A DNA stretch of 64,000 nt from Asbonarchaeum sp964517675. GTDB taxonomy: Archaea; Nanohalarchaeota; Nanosalinia; Nanosalinales; Nanoanaerosalinaceae. The position numbers and the translations under genes are program-made. Positions 15,209 through 23,624 of this stretch are shown here, in pieces. The DNA lies in the NCBI GenBank assembly GCA_964517675.1, contig CAZFEL010000002.1:186001-250000 (forward strand). Direction: 5' to 3'. Within the stretch, counting starts at the first letter, position 1, and every line of letters begins with the position of its first letter. The notes under the pieces are model-generated. The model was not told where the DNA came from. It ran no database searches and saw only the letters and a list, made by a program, of their open reading frames with translations.

Positions 15209-16549
15209 GGTCTCCCTGTCGAGATCCTCGAGGTTCTGCTCGATGCTGAGCAGGATGGAGTCGAGGTGGGTCTGGCGCCGCTGTTCTGTGTCGGCGTCGT
15301 AGTAGTCCGACGCGATCTGGCCGAACTGGTCCTCGGTGATCGGGATCTGGGCGCCTGCGCTGTCGAGGCTGCCCCCGCCGTTGTTGAACCGGTTCTGGAT
15401 GACCTCGCCGAGGTTGATCTTGGCGTTGTTGTTCCGGCCACTGATCCGGATCTGTTCCTTGCCGTCGTCGGTCTCCTCGAGGCCGTAGGTGAGTGCTGTA
15501 TCGACGCCCTCGAGGTTGAGCAGGACTTCGGCGGCGCCTGATACGGCGTTGGGCTCATCGAGTTCGCCGAGGTATGAGTAGACGACGCTCTCGTCTTTCT
15601 TCCGGTTCTTGATGCCTTCGGCCCAGAGATCGAGGAAGTCCTCGCTGATCGGGGGGCTCCAGATGGTCGCCAGCTCGTCGCGGTCGGTGATGGTTTCGTA
15701 CAGCTCCGGGACGGCGTCGATGTCGTCCTGGGAGAATCGCCGCTTCGGGTTGAGATCATCGGTATCGGTCATGACGCCGACCAGGAGGGCGGTCGCGAGC
15801 TCTGTCCCGTACTCGATGTCCATCGTATCAAGGTAGTCCTTCATCATCGAGGCGCTACTGCCCCGATCGGTCCTGAGGTCGGTGAAACCCTTCTTGCTTT
15901 CCTCGTAGAAGTCCTTGTCCTTCCAGTTCTCGTGGTGATCGATCAGGATGTCGATGAAGGTCTCGTCGATGGCGTACTGGTCCTCGCCGTCGCCGAGGAT
16001 GGATGTGTTGGAGGGGTTGGTATCGAGCAGGGCGATGCTGTCGTAGTCATCGAGATCGGGGATCTCCCGTGTGAGCTCGAGGTCCTCGAGCTGGTTGACC
16101 ATGACCTTGTTCTGCTGGTGGTTGATCTCGCCCTGGTGGTAGATATCGCCGTCGGCGCTGTTCTCCTCGAGGATCTCGAGGAAGGCCAGTGAGGCCGACA
16201 TGGCGTCCGGGTCGGGGTTGTCGTGGAGCAGGATGGCCCAGTCTCCGGTGTCATCGATGGCTGCCTGGAGATCGTCCGCCCGCTGTCTGTGTTCTGTCTG
16301 TCTGAGTTCCTCATAGATAGCGTCCGCGGCGGCCTCGTATACGTCGTCGTACCCGAGAACCGGGAGATCGGTCTCGGCCAGTTCATCGTGGCCGGGGTCC
16401 TCTGATGGTGTCAGGATGGCTGTGTAGGCTTGGAGGTCCTCGGCCGTCACCTCGCCCTCGGTGATGTCATCGACGCTGTAGACGTCGATGTCGTCGTTCT
16501 CGGGAAGGGGCTGTCCTGTGTCGTCATCGATGACCGCGTAGTCTGGCAT
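15203..16549 (-). CDS. DHH-DHHA1 family phosphoesterase
   Basis: The 448-residue protein has a 110-residue N-terminal domain of unclear type, then DHH motifs: LLHDNPDPDAMSASLAFLE (motif I), IALLDTNPSN (II), ILIDHHENWKDK (III, DHH), and VGVMTDTDDL (IV). The C-terminal DHHA1 domain ends in NNGGGSLDSAGAQIPI, the glycine-rich nucleic-acid/nucleotide-binding motif. Relatives include NrnA nanoRNase, GdpP-type c-di-AMP hydrolases and RecJ-like nucleases; sequence alone does not choose between them. No membrane segment is present. It is preceded by a short gap from rtcB and could be part of an RNA-processing neighbourhood. Confidence 0.88.
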   Translation of the reverse strand: MPDYAVIDDDTGQPLPENDDIDVYSVDDITEGEVTAEDLQAYTAILTPSEDPGHDELAETDLPVLGYDDVYEAAADAIYEELRQTEHRQRADDLQAAIDDTGDWAILLHDNPDPDAMSASLAFLEILEENSADGDIYHQGEINHQQNKVMVNQLEDLELTREIPDLDDYDSIALLDTNPSNTSILGDGEDQYAIDETFIDILIDHHENWKDKDFYEESKKGFTDLRTDRGSSASMMKDYLDTMDIEYGTELATALLVGVMTDTDDLNPKRRFSQDDIDAVPELYETITDRDELATIWSPPISEDFLDLWAEGIKNRKKDESVVYSYLGELDEPNAVSGAAEVLLNLEGVDTALTYGLEETDDGKEQIRISGRNNNAKINLGEVIQNRFNNGGGSLDSAGAQIPITEDQFGQIASDYYDADTEQRRQTHLDSILLSIEQNLEDLDRETS

Positions 16550-16591
16550 TACTACCGCCTTGTCCTGACATGGGGAGCCTTGCTTAAAAGG

Positions 16592-18037
16592 CTATCCCTT
16601 GATGTTGACGATCGGGAATGTCCGAGCTACCTTGTCGCCGATCCCCAGGCGGTCTGATACTTCTACGACCTGGTCAACGTCCTTGTACACTTCTGGGGCT
16701 TCCTCTGCGATCGTCGATCCGGACTGGGCCTTGACGATGATCTTCTGCCGCTTGAGGTCATCCTGCACCGTGCGGCCGTGGTAGTCCTTCTTGGCCTGTG
16801 TCCGAGACATCAGCCGGCCGGCACCGTGGGCGGTGGAGCCGAAGGTGAGGTCCATGGCGTTGTCTCCTCCCTTGAGCACGTACGATGAGGTCCCCATGGA
16901 GCCGGGGATAAGCACTGGCTGACCGGTGTCCCTGTAGGCCTCGGGGACCTCATCGTGGCCGGCGGGGAACGCACGGGTCGATCCCTTGCGGTGGACGTAC
17001 AGTTCTTTATCCTCGCCGTCGACCTCGTGGGTTTCTTTCTTTGCGATGTTGTGGGAGACGTCATACAGCAGCTCCATGCTGAGATCCTGGACGTTCTGTC
17101 CGAATATCCGCTCGAAGCTCTCCCTGACGCGGTGGGTGATGAGCTGGCGGTTGGTCCAGGCGAAGTTGATTGCGGCACACATCGCCCTGTAGTATTCACC
17201 GGCGAGCCGGGAGCCGGCCGGGGCATAGGCGAGCTCGCGGTCGGGCAGGGACTCCATGACCTCGGGGTGCTCGTTTTCGATCTTGCGTAGGTAGTCCGAG
17301 CAGACCTGGTGGCCGAGTCCACGGGAGCCACAGTGGATGAGGATGACCGCCTGGTCCTTCTCGAGGCCGAAGGCCTCTGCTGTTTCCTCATCGTAGATCT
17401 CGGAGACCTTCTGGACCTCGAGGAAGTGGTTGCCGGAGCCGAGGCTCCCGAGCTGCTTGCGGCCGCGGTTTTTGGCCTTCTCGGAGATGAGGGAGGCATC
17501 TGCCTCGGGACGATATCCCTCGTCCTCGCAGTGCTCGAGGTCGGCTTCTGTGGCATAGCCGTTGTCCTTTGCCCACTGGAGGCCGTTCTCGAGGACGTCC
17601 TCGATCTCGTCCTTGCTGAGCGTGCCCGCGACCGCTCCCTTGCCGAGGCCGGAGGGGACCTTCTGGAAGAGGATGTTGGCGAGCTGTTCTGCCTTCTCGT
17701 AGACCTCCTCGGCGGTGAGGTTGGTCCGGATCATGCGGACGCCGCAGTTGATGTCATAGCCCACCCCGCCGGGGCTGATGGCGCCGTTTTTCGTGGACAG
17801 GGCGGCGACCCCGCCGACGGGGAAGCCATAGCCCTGGTGGCCGTCGGGGAGACAGATCGCGTATTTCTGTATGCCGGGCAGGTGGGCGGTGTTCTTTGTC
17901 TGCTGGAGTGTCTTGTCCTCGCTGATGTGTTCGAGGAGCTCGTCTGTGGCAAAGACCCGGCCGGGGACGTTCATCCCGTTTTCCTGCGGTATCTCGTACT
18001 GGTGGTTGTCGATCTGGTTGAGGGTGATGTCGGTCAT
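16592..18037 (-). CDS. rtcB: RNA-splicing ligase RtcB
   Basis: The 481-residue GTP-dependent ligase joins 2',3'-cyclic phosphate to 5'-OH ends, the final step of archaeal tRNA splicing. Metal and active-site motifs are intact: GVGYDINCGVRMIR (Cys ligand), SLGSGNHFLEVQ, ILIHCGSRGLGHQ and GSTAHGAGRLMSRTQAK (guanylated His). There is no intein. Archease, its activator, lies 41 bases upstream in the same orientation, and an intron-containing tRNA-Ser occurs nearby, a likely substrate. Confidence 0.97.
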   Translation of the reverse strand: MTDITLNQIDNHQYEIPQENGMNVPGRVFATDELLEHISEDKTLQQTKNTAHLPGIQKYAICLPDGHQGYGFPVGGVAALSTKNGAISPGGVGYDINCGVRMIRTNLTAEEVYEKAEQLANILFQKVPSGLGKGAVAGTLSKDEIEDVLENGLQWAKDNGYATEADLEHCEDEGYRPEADASLISEKAKNRGRKQLGSLGSGNHFLEVQKVSEIYDEETAEAFGLEKDQAVILIHCGSRGLGHQVCSDYLRKIENEHPEVMESLPDRELAYAPAGSRLAGEYYRAMCAAINFAWTNRQLITHRVRESFERIFGQNVQDLSMELLYDVSHNIAKKETHEVDGEDKELYVHRKGSTRAFPAGHDEVPEAYRDTGQPVLIPGSMGTSSYVLKGGDNAMDLTFGSTAHGAGRLMSRTQAKKDYHGRTVQDDLKRQKIIVKAQSGSTIAEEAPEVYKDVDQVVEVSDRLGIGDKVARTFPIVNIKG

Positions 18038-18078
18038 GGGACAGGAAGCGGGTGCGATGTTGATAAGGCTGTGTGGAT

Positions 18079-18492
18079 TCAGACGTCGAGGACGACCTGG
18101 ATGCGGTAGGTGCCGTCGTCCTGTTCGGTGATCGCCATGTCGCTGTAGGTCGGGGCCTTGACGTCACGGGCGGGGATGTCCCCGATGTCGGTACCGAACA
18201 GTGTTGCGGTGAGGTGGTGGCCGTCGTCCTCGATGGTGACCTCGAACTCGCTGAACAGCATCCCCTTGATGTCGCGCTGGTAGATGAGGTCGTCGATGAA
18301 ATCGTACAGGAGGGATTCGCGGTCCTGTGCCTCGATCGTGATCTCGATGGACCGCTCCGGGGCAATGGCCTCGAGGTCGGCCATGCAGGCGAAGGTGCCT
18401 TTGCCGATCTGTTCGAAGGCGTCCTCGAGTGTCTCGCCGTCTGCCTCGACCATGACGTCTGCGGTGTGATCTTTGAGCTGGAAGCCTGTCAT
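18079..18492 (-). CDS. Archease (RtcB activator)
   Basis: The 137-residue protein begins MTGFQLKDHTADVMVEADGE and has the archease blocks ERSIEITIEAQDRESLLYDF, LIYQRDIKGMLFSEFEV and VKAPTYSDMAI. The three metal-binding acidic residues expected in the N-terminal and C-terminal parts appear present (D9, D12 and the C-terminal D136). Archease promotes RtcB guanylylation and multiple turnover. It overlaps the upstream gene by four bases and precedes rtcB. Confidence 0.95.
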   Translation of the reverse strand: MTGFQLKDHTADVMVEADGETLEDAFEQIGKGTFACMADLEAIAPERSIEITIEAQDRESLLYDFIDDLIYQRDIKGMLFSEFEVTIEDDGHHLTATLFGTDIGDIPARDVKAPTYSDMAITEQDDGTYRIQVVLDV

Positions 18493-19070
18493 CCTTCCTC
18501 CTCGAGGGTGACGTCGATCCCGAGGTGCTCGACGAGTGGTTCGTCAGCGGGGTCCCAGTCCGTGACCCGTTCCCTGACCTCCCGCCAGGTCTTGAGCCGG
18601 TCGCCGCCGAAGGCTGCATCGTCGAGAATGTCCTCAATGAAGGCCTGGTCCTCGACGCGCTCGATGGCCTTGTACGCAAGCATGCCGGCGGTGACGTCGA
18701 ACCTGTCGAAGCCGGGTTCGAGCATCTCGTGGTCATCCATCCGGCGGAGGTTCTGGAACAGGAGCTCCTTGGCGAGGAAATAGGATGCCTCGACGAAGGT
18801 GACCTCGGGGTCATCGCCGGTCAGCATGATGGGGGACGGGATCGAGGTGTCCCGGCCGCTTATGACATAGAGATCGATCTCCTCGAACCCGCGGAACTCG
18901 ATGCCGGAGACGTCCTCGAGGTGATCGAGGACGGTGACGCGGTCGGCGAAGAAATCCATGGCCTGGTCCCGCTGGGAGCGGAGTTCCTCCATGCTGTCCT
19001 CGTCATGGTCGGCTTTGATGATGTGTTGCTGGAGTGGCTGGCTCGTCTTGAAGGTGACCTGTGGTCGCAT
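18489..19070 (-). CDS. Uncharacterised protein, first gene of the archease-rtcB operon
   Basis: I do not recognise this 193-residue acidic protein. It starts MRPQVTFKTSQPLQQHIIKA, has a helical region with many charged residues (DSMEELRSQRDQAMDFFADR), a central strand-like stretch (FEEIDLYVISGRDTSIPSPI) and a helical C-terminal half. Its last four bases overlap the archease start (ATGA), implying tight coupling with archease and RtcB. A TATA-like TTTAAT sits about 30 bases before the ATG. A role in RNA ligation is suggested only by position. Confidence 0.75.
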   Translation of the reverse strand: MRPQVTFKTSQPLQQHIIKADHDEDSMEELRSQRDQAMDFFADRVTVLDHLEDVSGIEFRGFEEIDLYVISGRDTSIPSPIMLTGDDPEVTFVEASYFLAKELLFQNLRRMDDHEMLEPGFDRFDVTAGMLAYKAIERVEDQAFIEDILDDAAFGGDRLKTWREVRERVTDWDPADEPLVEHLGIDVTLEEEG

Positions 19071-19190
19071 CGGTATCGCCTCGGTACACAGTACGGCCCT
19101 GCCCTCATTAAAACTTGCCGTTTCGCGCGGGCAATGTGGTGCTCACCGCGGGGTGACAACTTTAAAAGCACAGCGGCCGCATGATGTACC

Positions 19191-19850
19191 ATGCAGACCG
19201 GCCAGTACGGACACGATACACCGCAGGAGACACTCTCCGGGCAGTTCGATGAGCCGGAGCCGACCGATACTGAGTTCTCTGTTATGTATGACCTCGATGC
19301 AGCAGATAATTTCGTCTACGGCGACGAGGAAGGACCTGGTCTTGCGGCAGAGACGTTCGGACAGTACTGGGAGGACGATCGACCGGACGAGGAGGTCGAG
19401 GTGTTCGAGGACTCCTTCGAGGATGTGATCGATGAGGTCGAGGCCTACATGGACGATCCAGCGGAGGTCCCGGACGAGGGGCTGTCCTACGTGGCCGTCG
19501 ATGAGGATGAAGGTCTCGCGGTGGAGTACGATGTCGATATCGATGAGGACGGCTACTATGCTGACCTGGCGGTCAATTTCATGTCGATGGGCTCTGGCCT
19601 GTTCGGGTTCACGGTGCCGGGCAGTGACTCGGTCCAGATCAATGATGCGCTGTACGAGGTGGATGAGGAATCGACGATCCGCCACGAGAAGACCCATCAT
19701 GAGCATCCTGGGAAGGATGAGCTGACGATACGGTATATCAACGGGGACATCGATCCGCAACATACCATCACGGGGTCCCGGGAACTCGGGAGTCCAAGGA
19801 GCTGGGCGTACAATCCGACCGAGGAGTCGTTCGGGGATGGGACGTACTGA
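19191..19850 (+). CDS. Acidic protein with an HEKTH metalloprotease-like motif
   Basis: The 219-residue protein has a disordered, very acidic first half and a more ordered second half. Residues 165-177 read HEKTHHEHPGKDE: an HExxH zinc motif with a glutamate a few residues later that could be the third ligand. No signal peptide or membrane segment is visible. TTTAAAAG lies 27 to 30 bases before the ATG, indicating a leaderless transcript. Protease activity is inference from the motif alone; the spacing to the third ligand is short for classical gluzincins. Confidence 0.65.
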   Translation: MQTGQYGHDTPQETLSGQFDEPEPTDTEFSVMYDLDAADNFVYGDEEGPGLAAETFGQYWEDDRPDEEVEVFEDSFEDVIDEVEAYMDDPAEVPDEGLSYVAVDEDEGLAVEYDVDIDEDGYYADLAVNFMSMGSGLFGFTVPGSDSVQINDALYEVDEESTIRHEKTHHEHPGKDELTIRYINGDIDPQHTITGSRELGSPRSWAYNPTEESFGDGTY

Positions 19851-19891
19851 GGTGAGCGGTTCTTGAGGGCTGGTCCCGGGGGTACTGATAC

Positions 19892-21010
19892 ATGACGAAC
19901 GAGGTCGAGGTCTTTGAGGAGGAGCTGGTCCCGGTCCTGGAGGAGCTGGATGGCTATCAGGTCATCGGGCTGGTGGAGGCCTCACGGGAGATGCGGATGC
20001 TTGTCTCCCGCAGGCTGGACCGGGTGCTGAACGAGGAGGAGTTCTGCCGGATGTGGATCCCGTTCGATATGGCCTCATCGGGTGTGAACCTGGACCTGAT
20101 CTTCCCGACCCATCTCCTGGTGCCGGAGGACGTCGAGACGGACGGGGTGGACACGGATGAGCTGTATTCTCACGCCGAGGCGACCTTCGACCTGGTGACG
20201 AAACACATCGAGGTGAAAAACGATGCCCTGGAGGATGAGCTGCGGGCATTCGGTGATCGGTGGGAGGATGCGACCGTGATGGAGGAGCTGGATCTGTTCA
20301 TCAAGCGGCCGCTGGATATCTCGGAGACGACATTCACCGTCTGTCACGGGATCGAGTGCCGTGATGCGGACGGTGATCTGTCCGGTGAGGGGCTGGCGGA
20401 GCTGAAGGACGTGGTCCAGGACTCGGGGGAGGCGGTCTCGGATCAGCTGTTCTCGATGGACCGGCCGAAGGAGGTCCTGAACCTGGTGCTGACGGCCCTG
20501 AGTGAGAAAGAGGGGACGGATATCTATGGTCGTGTTGAGGAGATGGAGACCGTCGAGCGGTTCATCGATGTGCTGACAGGGCTGGGGCTGCACTGTGGGG
20601 TGAAGGTGACGGAGTTCGACAACTATCCACCCTTTGTCCGGCTGTTCGCGACCCGGGACCCTGGTTATTCCTGTGCTGAGTACCGCCAGTTCTTCTGTCA
20701 CCGGGACCGCGGGATCCACGAATTGACAGGTGAGTTCTATGGCTATCCCGAGGAGGAAGTCGAGGCCTGGATCGCGTGGCAGGAAGGGGAAGGTTCCGAG
20801 AAGGTCGATGTCGCGGCAAAGCTGGCCTCGGAGTACGATATCCCGACCGAGACCCGCCGCCGGATGATGGCGTTCATCAACTACATGGTCCGCGACCGCG
20901 AGGAATCGGTCCAGAACGCTGCCGATGTCGCCGATCGACGGTATGAGGCGCTTGAAGAAGCGAAGGAAGAATACGGGGTTGACTTCCTGGAGTATCTGGA
21001 GGCATTCTAG
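19892..21010 (+). CDS. Uncharacterised 372-residue protein
   Basis: No confident family. The protein is acidic and largely helical, with two cysteine-containing segments: TFTVCHGIECRDADGD and a block YSCAEYRQFFCHRDRGIHE followed by YGYPEEEVEAW. The latter faintly resembles the cysteine/GYP block of the archaeal DUF483 family, but I would not assign it on this basis. GC content and codon use match the surrounding genome, in contrast to the AT-rich sequence that begins right after its stop codon. Confidence 0.65.
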   Translation: MTNEVEVFEEELVPVLEELDGYQVIGLVEASREMRMLVSRRLDRVLNEEEFCRMWIPFDMASSGVNLDLIFPTHLLVPEDVETDGVDTDELYSHAEATFDLVTKHIEVKNDALEDELRAFGDRWEDATVMEELDLFIKRPLDISETTFTVCHGIECRDADGDLSGEGLAELKDVVQDSGEAVSDQLFSMDRPKEVLNLVLTALSEKEGTDIYGRVEEMETVERFIDVLTGLGLHCGVKVTEFDNYPPFVRLFATRDPGYSCAEYRQFFCHRDRGIHELTGEFYGYPEEEVEAWIAWQEGEGSEKVDVAAKLASEYDIPTETRRRMMAFINYMVRDREESVQNAADVADRRYEALEEAKEEYGVDFLEYLEAF

Positions 21011-21015
21011 AGAGG

Positions 21016-21541
21016 GTGAAGGGGTTGAATTTTGGCTTATCCTTATTGGAATCGGAATATGAGATTTTTCTGCCTGGGATATCCTATTTCTATTTTTATT
21101 ACGTAGAGAAAGATGCCAAATTTCTATTTGCCGCTGTGTTTCTATTCGCAATTGGCGCAGCGATACTCGAAATAAAGCGGTATGCAGAGGATAATTGGAA
21201 TAGGGACATAGAAGACTATATTGGGGTGGTTTTAGGTACAGGGTTGGTATTTTTCCTTGGCTGATATTATTGCTTTGTACTGGATATTCTTTCGTATTGG
21301 GCTTGTTGATTGGAAAGCTGGCTTAATAGCACTTTTAATATTGATAGGAACTGTCAGAGTCGCTTTCCAGACTATTATGTATCCTATTTTAGGTCAAAGC
21401 GGTATGACGAAGGAAATGGACGACGAATCATTTCTAGAAGCCCCCCCTTCATAAACGAAGAGGAGTTTCAAGAGTTAAGAGAGATATTGAGGGAGAAAAC
21501 ATGTGTTGGTATCAATTTTTATTCTCCCAGACTGACAAATC
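21016..21541 (+). pseudogene. Low-GC membrane-protein gene broken into three frames
   Basis: This 530-base stretch is strikingly AT-rich compared with everything around it. It contains an 82-codon frame (21016-21264) with two hydrophobic segments, an overlapping 64-codon frame from a TTG at 21257 to 21454 (ADIIALYWIFFRIGLVDWKA, LIALLILIGTVRVAFQ), and a third frame from about 21448 (FINEEEFQELREILREKTCV). The second and third would join if the C7 tract at 21441-21447 had eight cytosines; the first and second meet at a T5 run. I read it as one foreign membrane-protein gene with two homopolymer frameshifts, either real decay or assembly error. Confidence 0.55.
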
Positions 21542-22192
21542 TCACTCCACCACGATATCCCATTCTCCGTATTCCTCGATCAGGTGATCGGGGACCTCTG
21601 ATGCGAGCTCGCGCTGGAGCTTGTCGGCCCTGCCCTGGTGGTACGGGCTGTCCTCGGCGAGGTCCTGTTCGCGGTGGTAGGCCTCGGTCATCTCCTCGAG
21701 GTCCATCTCGTCGGTCTGGACTGAGCCATAACCCTGGACCTCCTTGAGCTTGCCGTAGGCCTTCGCCAGGACGCCGTCACGGTCCCTGTCCGGTGTGAGT
21801 GTGACCATCGCACCGACGCGGTCGAACCATTCCTGTTCTTTCTCGTCCCGCTCCTGGAGGAGGTCGACCGCGACGTCCGTTAGATCCTGCCTGTCGATCC
21901 GGACCTCACCGTCCTCATAGGTTGCGATATCGCCGTGGGGGTTGAGGACATCGATCACTTTCTCGTCGCTCATGTGATGGACCGCGGCACCGAGGCGATC
22001 GCCGTCGTTCTCAACGACGATGTACTGGAGATTATCGAGATCGTTCTCGACGCGGGAGAGAGTCTCCTCGTAGTCCCATGGCCTGTAGCGTTCGACGGCG
22101 TCGGCGGCTTTCTCCCTGTACTCCTGCATGCGCTGTCGTTCCTGTAGCCGCTGTCTGTGCTTGTCCAGCACCTCCCCGGTATCGCGTTCCAT
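21542..22192 (-). CDS. Uncharacterised acidic, helical protein
   Basis: The start is the ATG at 22192 (MERDTGEVLDKHRQRLQERQ); the frame is open further upstream but would run through the tRNA-Ser gene. The 216-residue product has a charged helical N-terminus, a middle part with short strands (LQYIVVENDGDRLGAAVHHM, ATYEDGEVRIDRQDL) and a helical C-terminus ending WDIVVE. TTTAAGTG lies about 26 bases before the start, consistent with a leaderless message. I recognise no domain. Confidence 0.7.
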   Translation of the reverse strand: MERDTGEVLDKHRQRLQERQRMQEYREKAADAVERYRPWDYEETLSRVENDLDNLQYIVVENDGDRLGAAVHHMSDEKVIDVLNPHGDIATYEDGEVRIDRQDLTDVAVDLLQERDEKEQEWFDRVGAMVTLTPDRDRDGVLAKAYGKLKEVQGYGSVQTDEMDLEEMTEAYHREQDLAEDSPYHQGRADKLQRELASEVPDHLIEEYGEWDIVVE

Positions 22193-22265
22193 GGGGTAGG
22201 ATCGAGACCCGACACTTAAATTTGTTACCATTCGGAGACAACCTGGTCCGGAGAACTGGGGAAAG

Positions 22266-22439
22266 CGCCGGGGGTGGGATTTGAACCCACACAGGCCGCG
22301 AGGCCCACCAGCTATCTGGTGAGACACGGCTTTGTGCCATCGAAAATCGCAAGCGATTTTCTCAAGCCCACGTTCCCTCGCTGCGCTCGGAAACGGGGCA
22401 GCTCCAAGCTGGCGCACTACCAGATTATGCGACCCCGGC
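22266..22439 (-). tRNA. tRNA-Ser (anticodon GGA) with an 88-base intron
   Basis: On the minus strand the 5' arm GCCGGGG (22439-22433) pairs with CCCCGGC (22273-22267), with discriminator G at 22266 as expected for tRNA-Ser. The D arm has the loop AATCTGGTA, the T arm is GTGGG-TTCAAAT-CCCAC, and a long variable arm GGGCC-TCGC-GGCCT marks a class II tRNA. The anticodon stem CCAGC (22412-22408) pairs with GCTGG (22312-22308); the loop reads TTGGAG then A, with GGA as anticodon. The intron, 22314-22401, lies at the canonical 37/38 site. A TATA-like TATTAAAAACTT lies about 27 bases upstream. Confidence 0.9.
22342..22361. repeat. Palindrome inside the tRNA-Ser intron
   Basis: GAAAATCGC (22342-22350), two bases, and GCGATTTTC (22353-22361) form a perfect 9-bp inverted repeat inside the tRNA intron. 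Its outer arms GAAAATC/GATTTTC equal those at 9252, 38270 and 54751, and the flanking bases (T-C before, T-C/T-G after) also agree. A second, imperfect hairpin (about 22371-22395) fills much of the remaining intron. Confidence 0.85.
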
Positions 22440-22454
22440 TCGGTCCTGACTGTG

Positions 22455-22480
22455 GCTGCAAGTTTTTAATACGTTGCAGC
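22455..22480. promoter_or_regulatory. Inverted repeat flanking the tRNA-Ser TATA element
   Basis: GCTGCAA (22455-22461) and TTGCAGC (22474-22480) are perfect inverted copies on either side of the AT-rich element GTTTTTAATACG. That element is placed to be the TATA box of the tRNA-Ser gene on the minus strand and lies upstream of the S10 promoter on the plus strand. The arrangement looks like an operator around a core promoter, or a terminator-like hairpin; no regulator can be named. Confidence 0.5.
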
Positions 22481-22533
22481 GTCTGGCAGAGACCAATCCT
22501 TTAAAAGATTCATCTGCCATTCGATGGACAGCG

Positions 22534-22842
22534 ATGGAAAAGGCACGAGTGAAGCTCAGCAGTACTGACCCGGAACGGGTCGATGCCCTCGCCGATGATG
22601 TTGTCAATACGGCACGAGAGTACAACGCGAAGGTCTCGGGACCGATCCCGCTGCCGACCGACCGGATGGAGCATACTGTCCGGAAGGCACCGGACGGGGA
22701 AGGCGCCTCGACCTTCGAGTCATGGGAGCAGCGCGTCCACAAGCGGATCGTCGATGTATCCGACTCAGAGCGTGCCCTCCGGCAGATCATGCGCGTGCAC
22801 GTCCCCGAGGGCGTCAACATCGAGGTCGAACTGATCGAGTGA
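22534..22842 (+). CDS. rps10: Small-subunit ribosomal protein uS10
   Basis: The 102-residue protein starts at the ATG at 22534 (MEKARVKLSSTDPERVDALA), with TTTAAAAG about 30 bases upstream. Family blocks are AKVSGPIPLPTDRMEHTVRK and the C-terminal VHVPEGVNIEVELIE. In many Archaea S10 follows the EF-1A gene; here it is a separate unit 2.6 kb away, next to tRNA-Ser, so that linkage has been broken. Confidence 0.95.
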   Translation: MEKARVKLSSTDPERVDALADDVVNTAREYNAKVSGPIPLPTDRMEHTVRKAPDGEGASTFESWEQRVHKRIVDVSDSERALRQIMRVHVPEGVNIEVELIE

Positions 22843-22856
22843 GTCCGTGATCTTCT

Positions 22857-23585
22857 ATGGACCTGCCCGGCGACCTCATCGATACCGTCCTCAGTCCCTT
22901 CCGCAGGCGCAAGCTCGATGACCACATCGACCAGGGACGCGCCTGGAAGGTGAACGAACTCACAGCGGAACACGACATCGACAGGGATTACGTCGAGGAA
23001 CGGGCAAAGGAACGGTTTACGGATATTCTCCACTACACCTCCAAGGACCAGGCAGCCTATGCCAGGAACATGGGCCTGGACAGGGACTGGGCCCGCGAGC
23101 AGGCGAAAGACTGGGTCGAGGACTACATCGACCAGGAAGACCGGGGCGCTCTGACGCGTGACCGGTACGTCGGCCACCACATGAAGGTCTTCGACATCGC
23201 GGAGGACGAACTCGAGGCCGATGAGGACCTCCGGTTCCAATTCTATGCACCCGACAGGACCGCCTCCGAGGAGCTCGCGGACGCGATCCTGCGGTACCGG
23301 GAGCGAAGCGCGGTCGAGACGATGGCCAACTTGGACGCCCCGCGGTACGCCTACGCGGACCCGGAGGAGGTCCAGGACCGTATCGAGGCCCGTGCCGTGG
23401 ATGCTGCCGACGGTGAGTTCCAGGCCCGGCTCCCGGAGTACGAGGACGGGCCCGCGACGGCGGACGTCTACGAGCGCCTGGGGATGGAGTGGGCTGTAAC
23501 CGGGGAGCTAGATGCGTACATCGCGTCCTTCTGGGAGCCGGACGATGAGGAACCCGAGCTGGTGCATCTCGATATCGAGACCTGA
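22857..23585 (+). CDS. Uncharacterised acidic, helical protein downstream of S10
   Basis: I do not recognise this 242-residue protein. It has many short amphipathic helices rich in Asp, Glu, Arg and Tyr (for example VEERAKERFTDILHYTSKDQ and AREQAKDWVEDYIDQED), no membrane segment and no cysteine. The ATG is 14 bases after the S10 stop, so the two genes are probably one transcript. The repeated pattern of charged helices suggests a helical-repeat fold, but this is only an impression. Confidence 0.7.
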   Translation: MDLPGDLIDTVLSPFRRRKLDDHIDQGRAWKVNELTAEHDIDRDYVEERAKERFTDILHYTSKDQAAYARNMGLDRDWAREQAKDWVEDYIDQEDRGALTRDRYVGHHMKVFDIAEDELEADEDLRFQFYAPDRTASEELADAILRYRERSAVETMANLDAPRYAYADPEEVQDRIEARAVDAADGEFQARLPEYEDGPATADVYERLGMEWAVTGELDAYIASFWEPDDEEPELVHLDIET

Positions 23586-23624
23586 CCGACAGTTTTCTTA
23601 TCCTGCTGTCACCCATGAGCGTCC

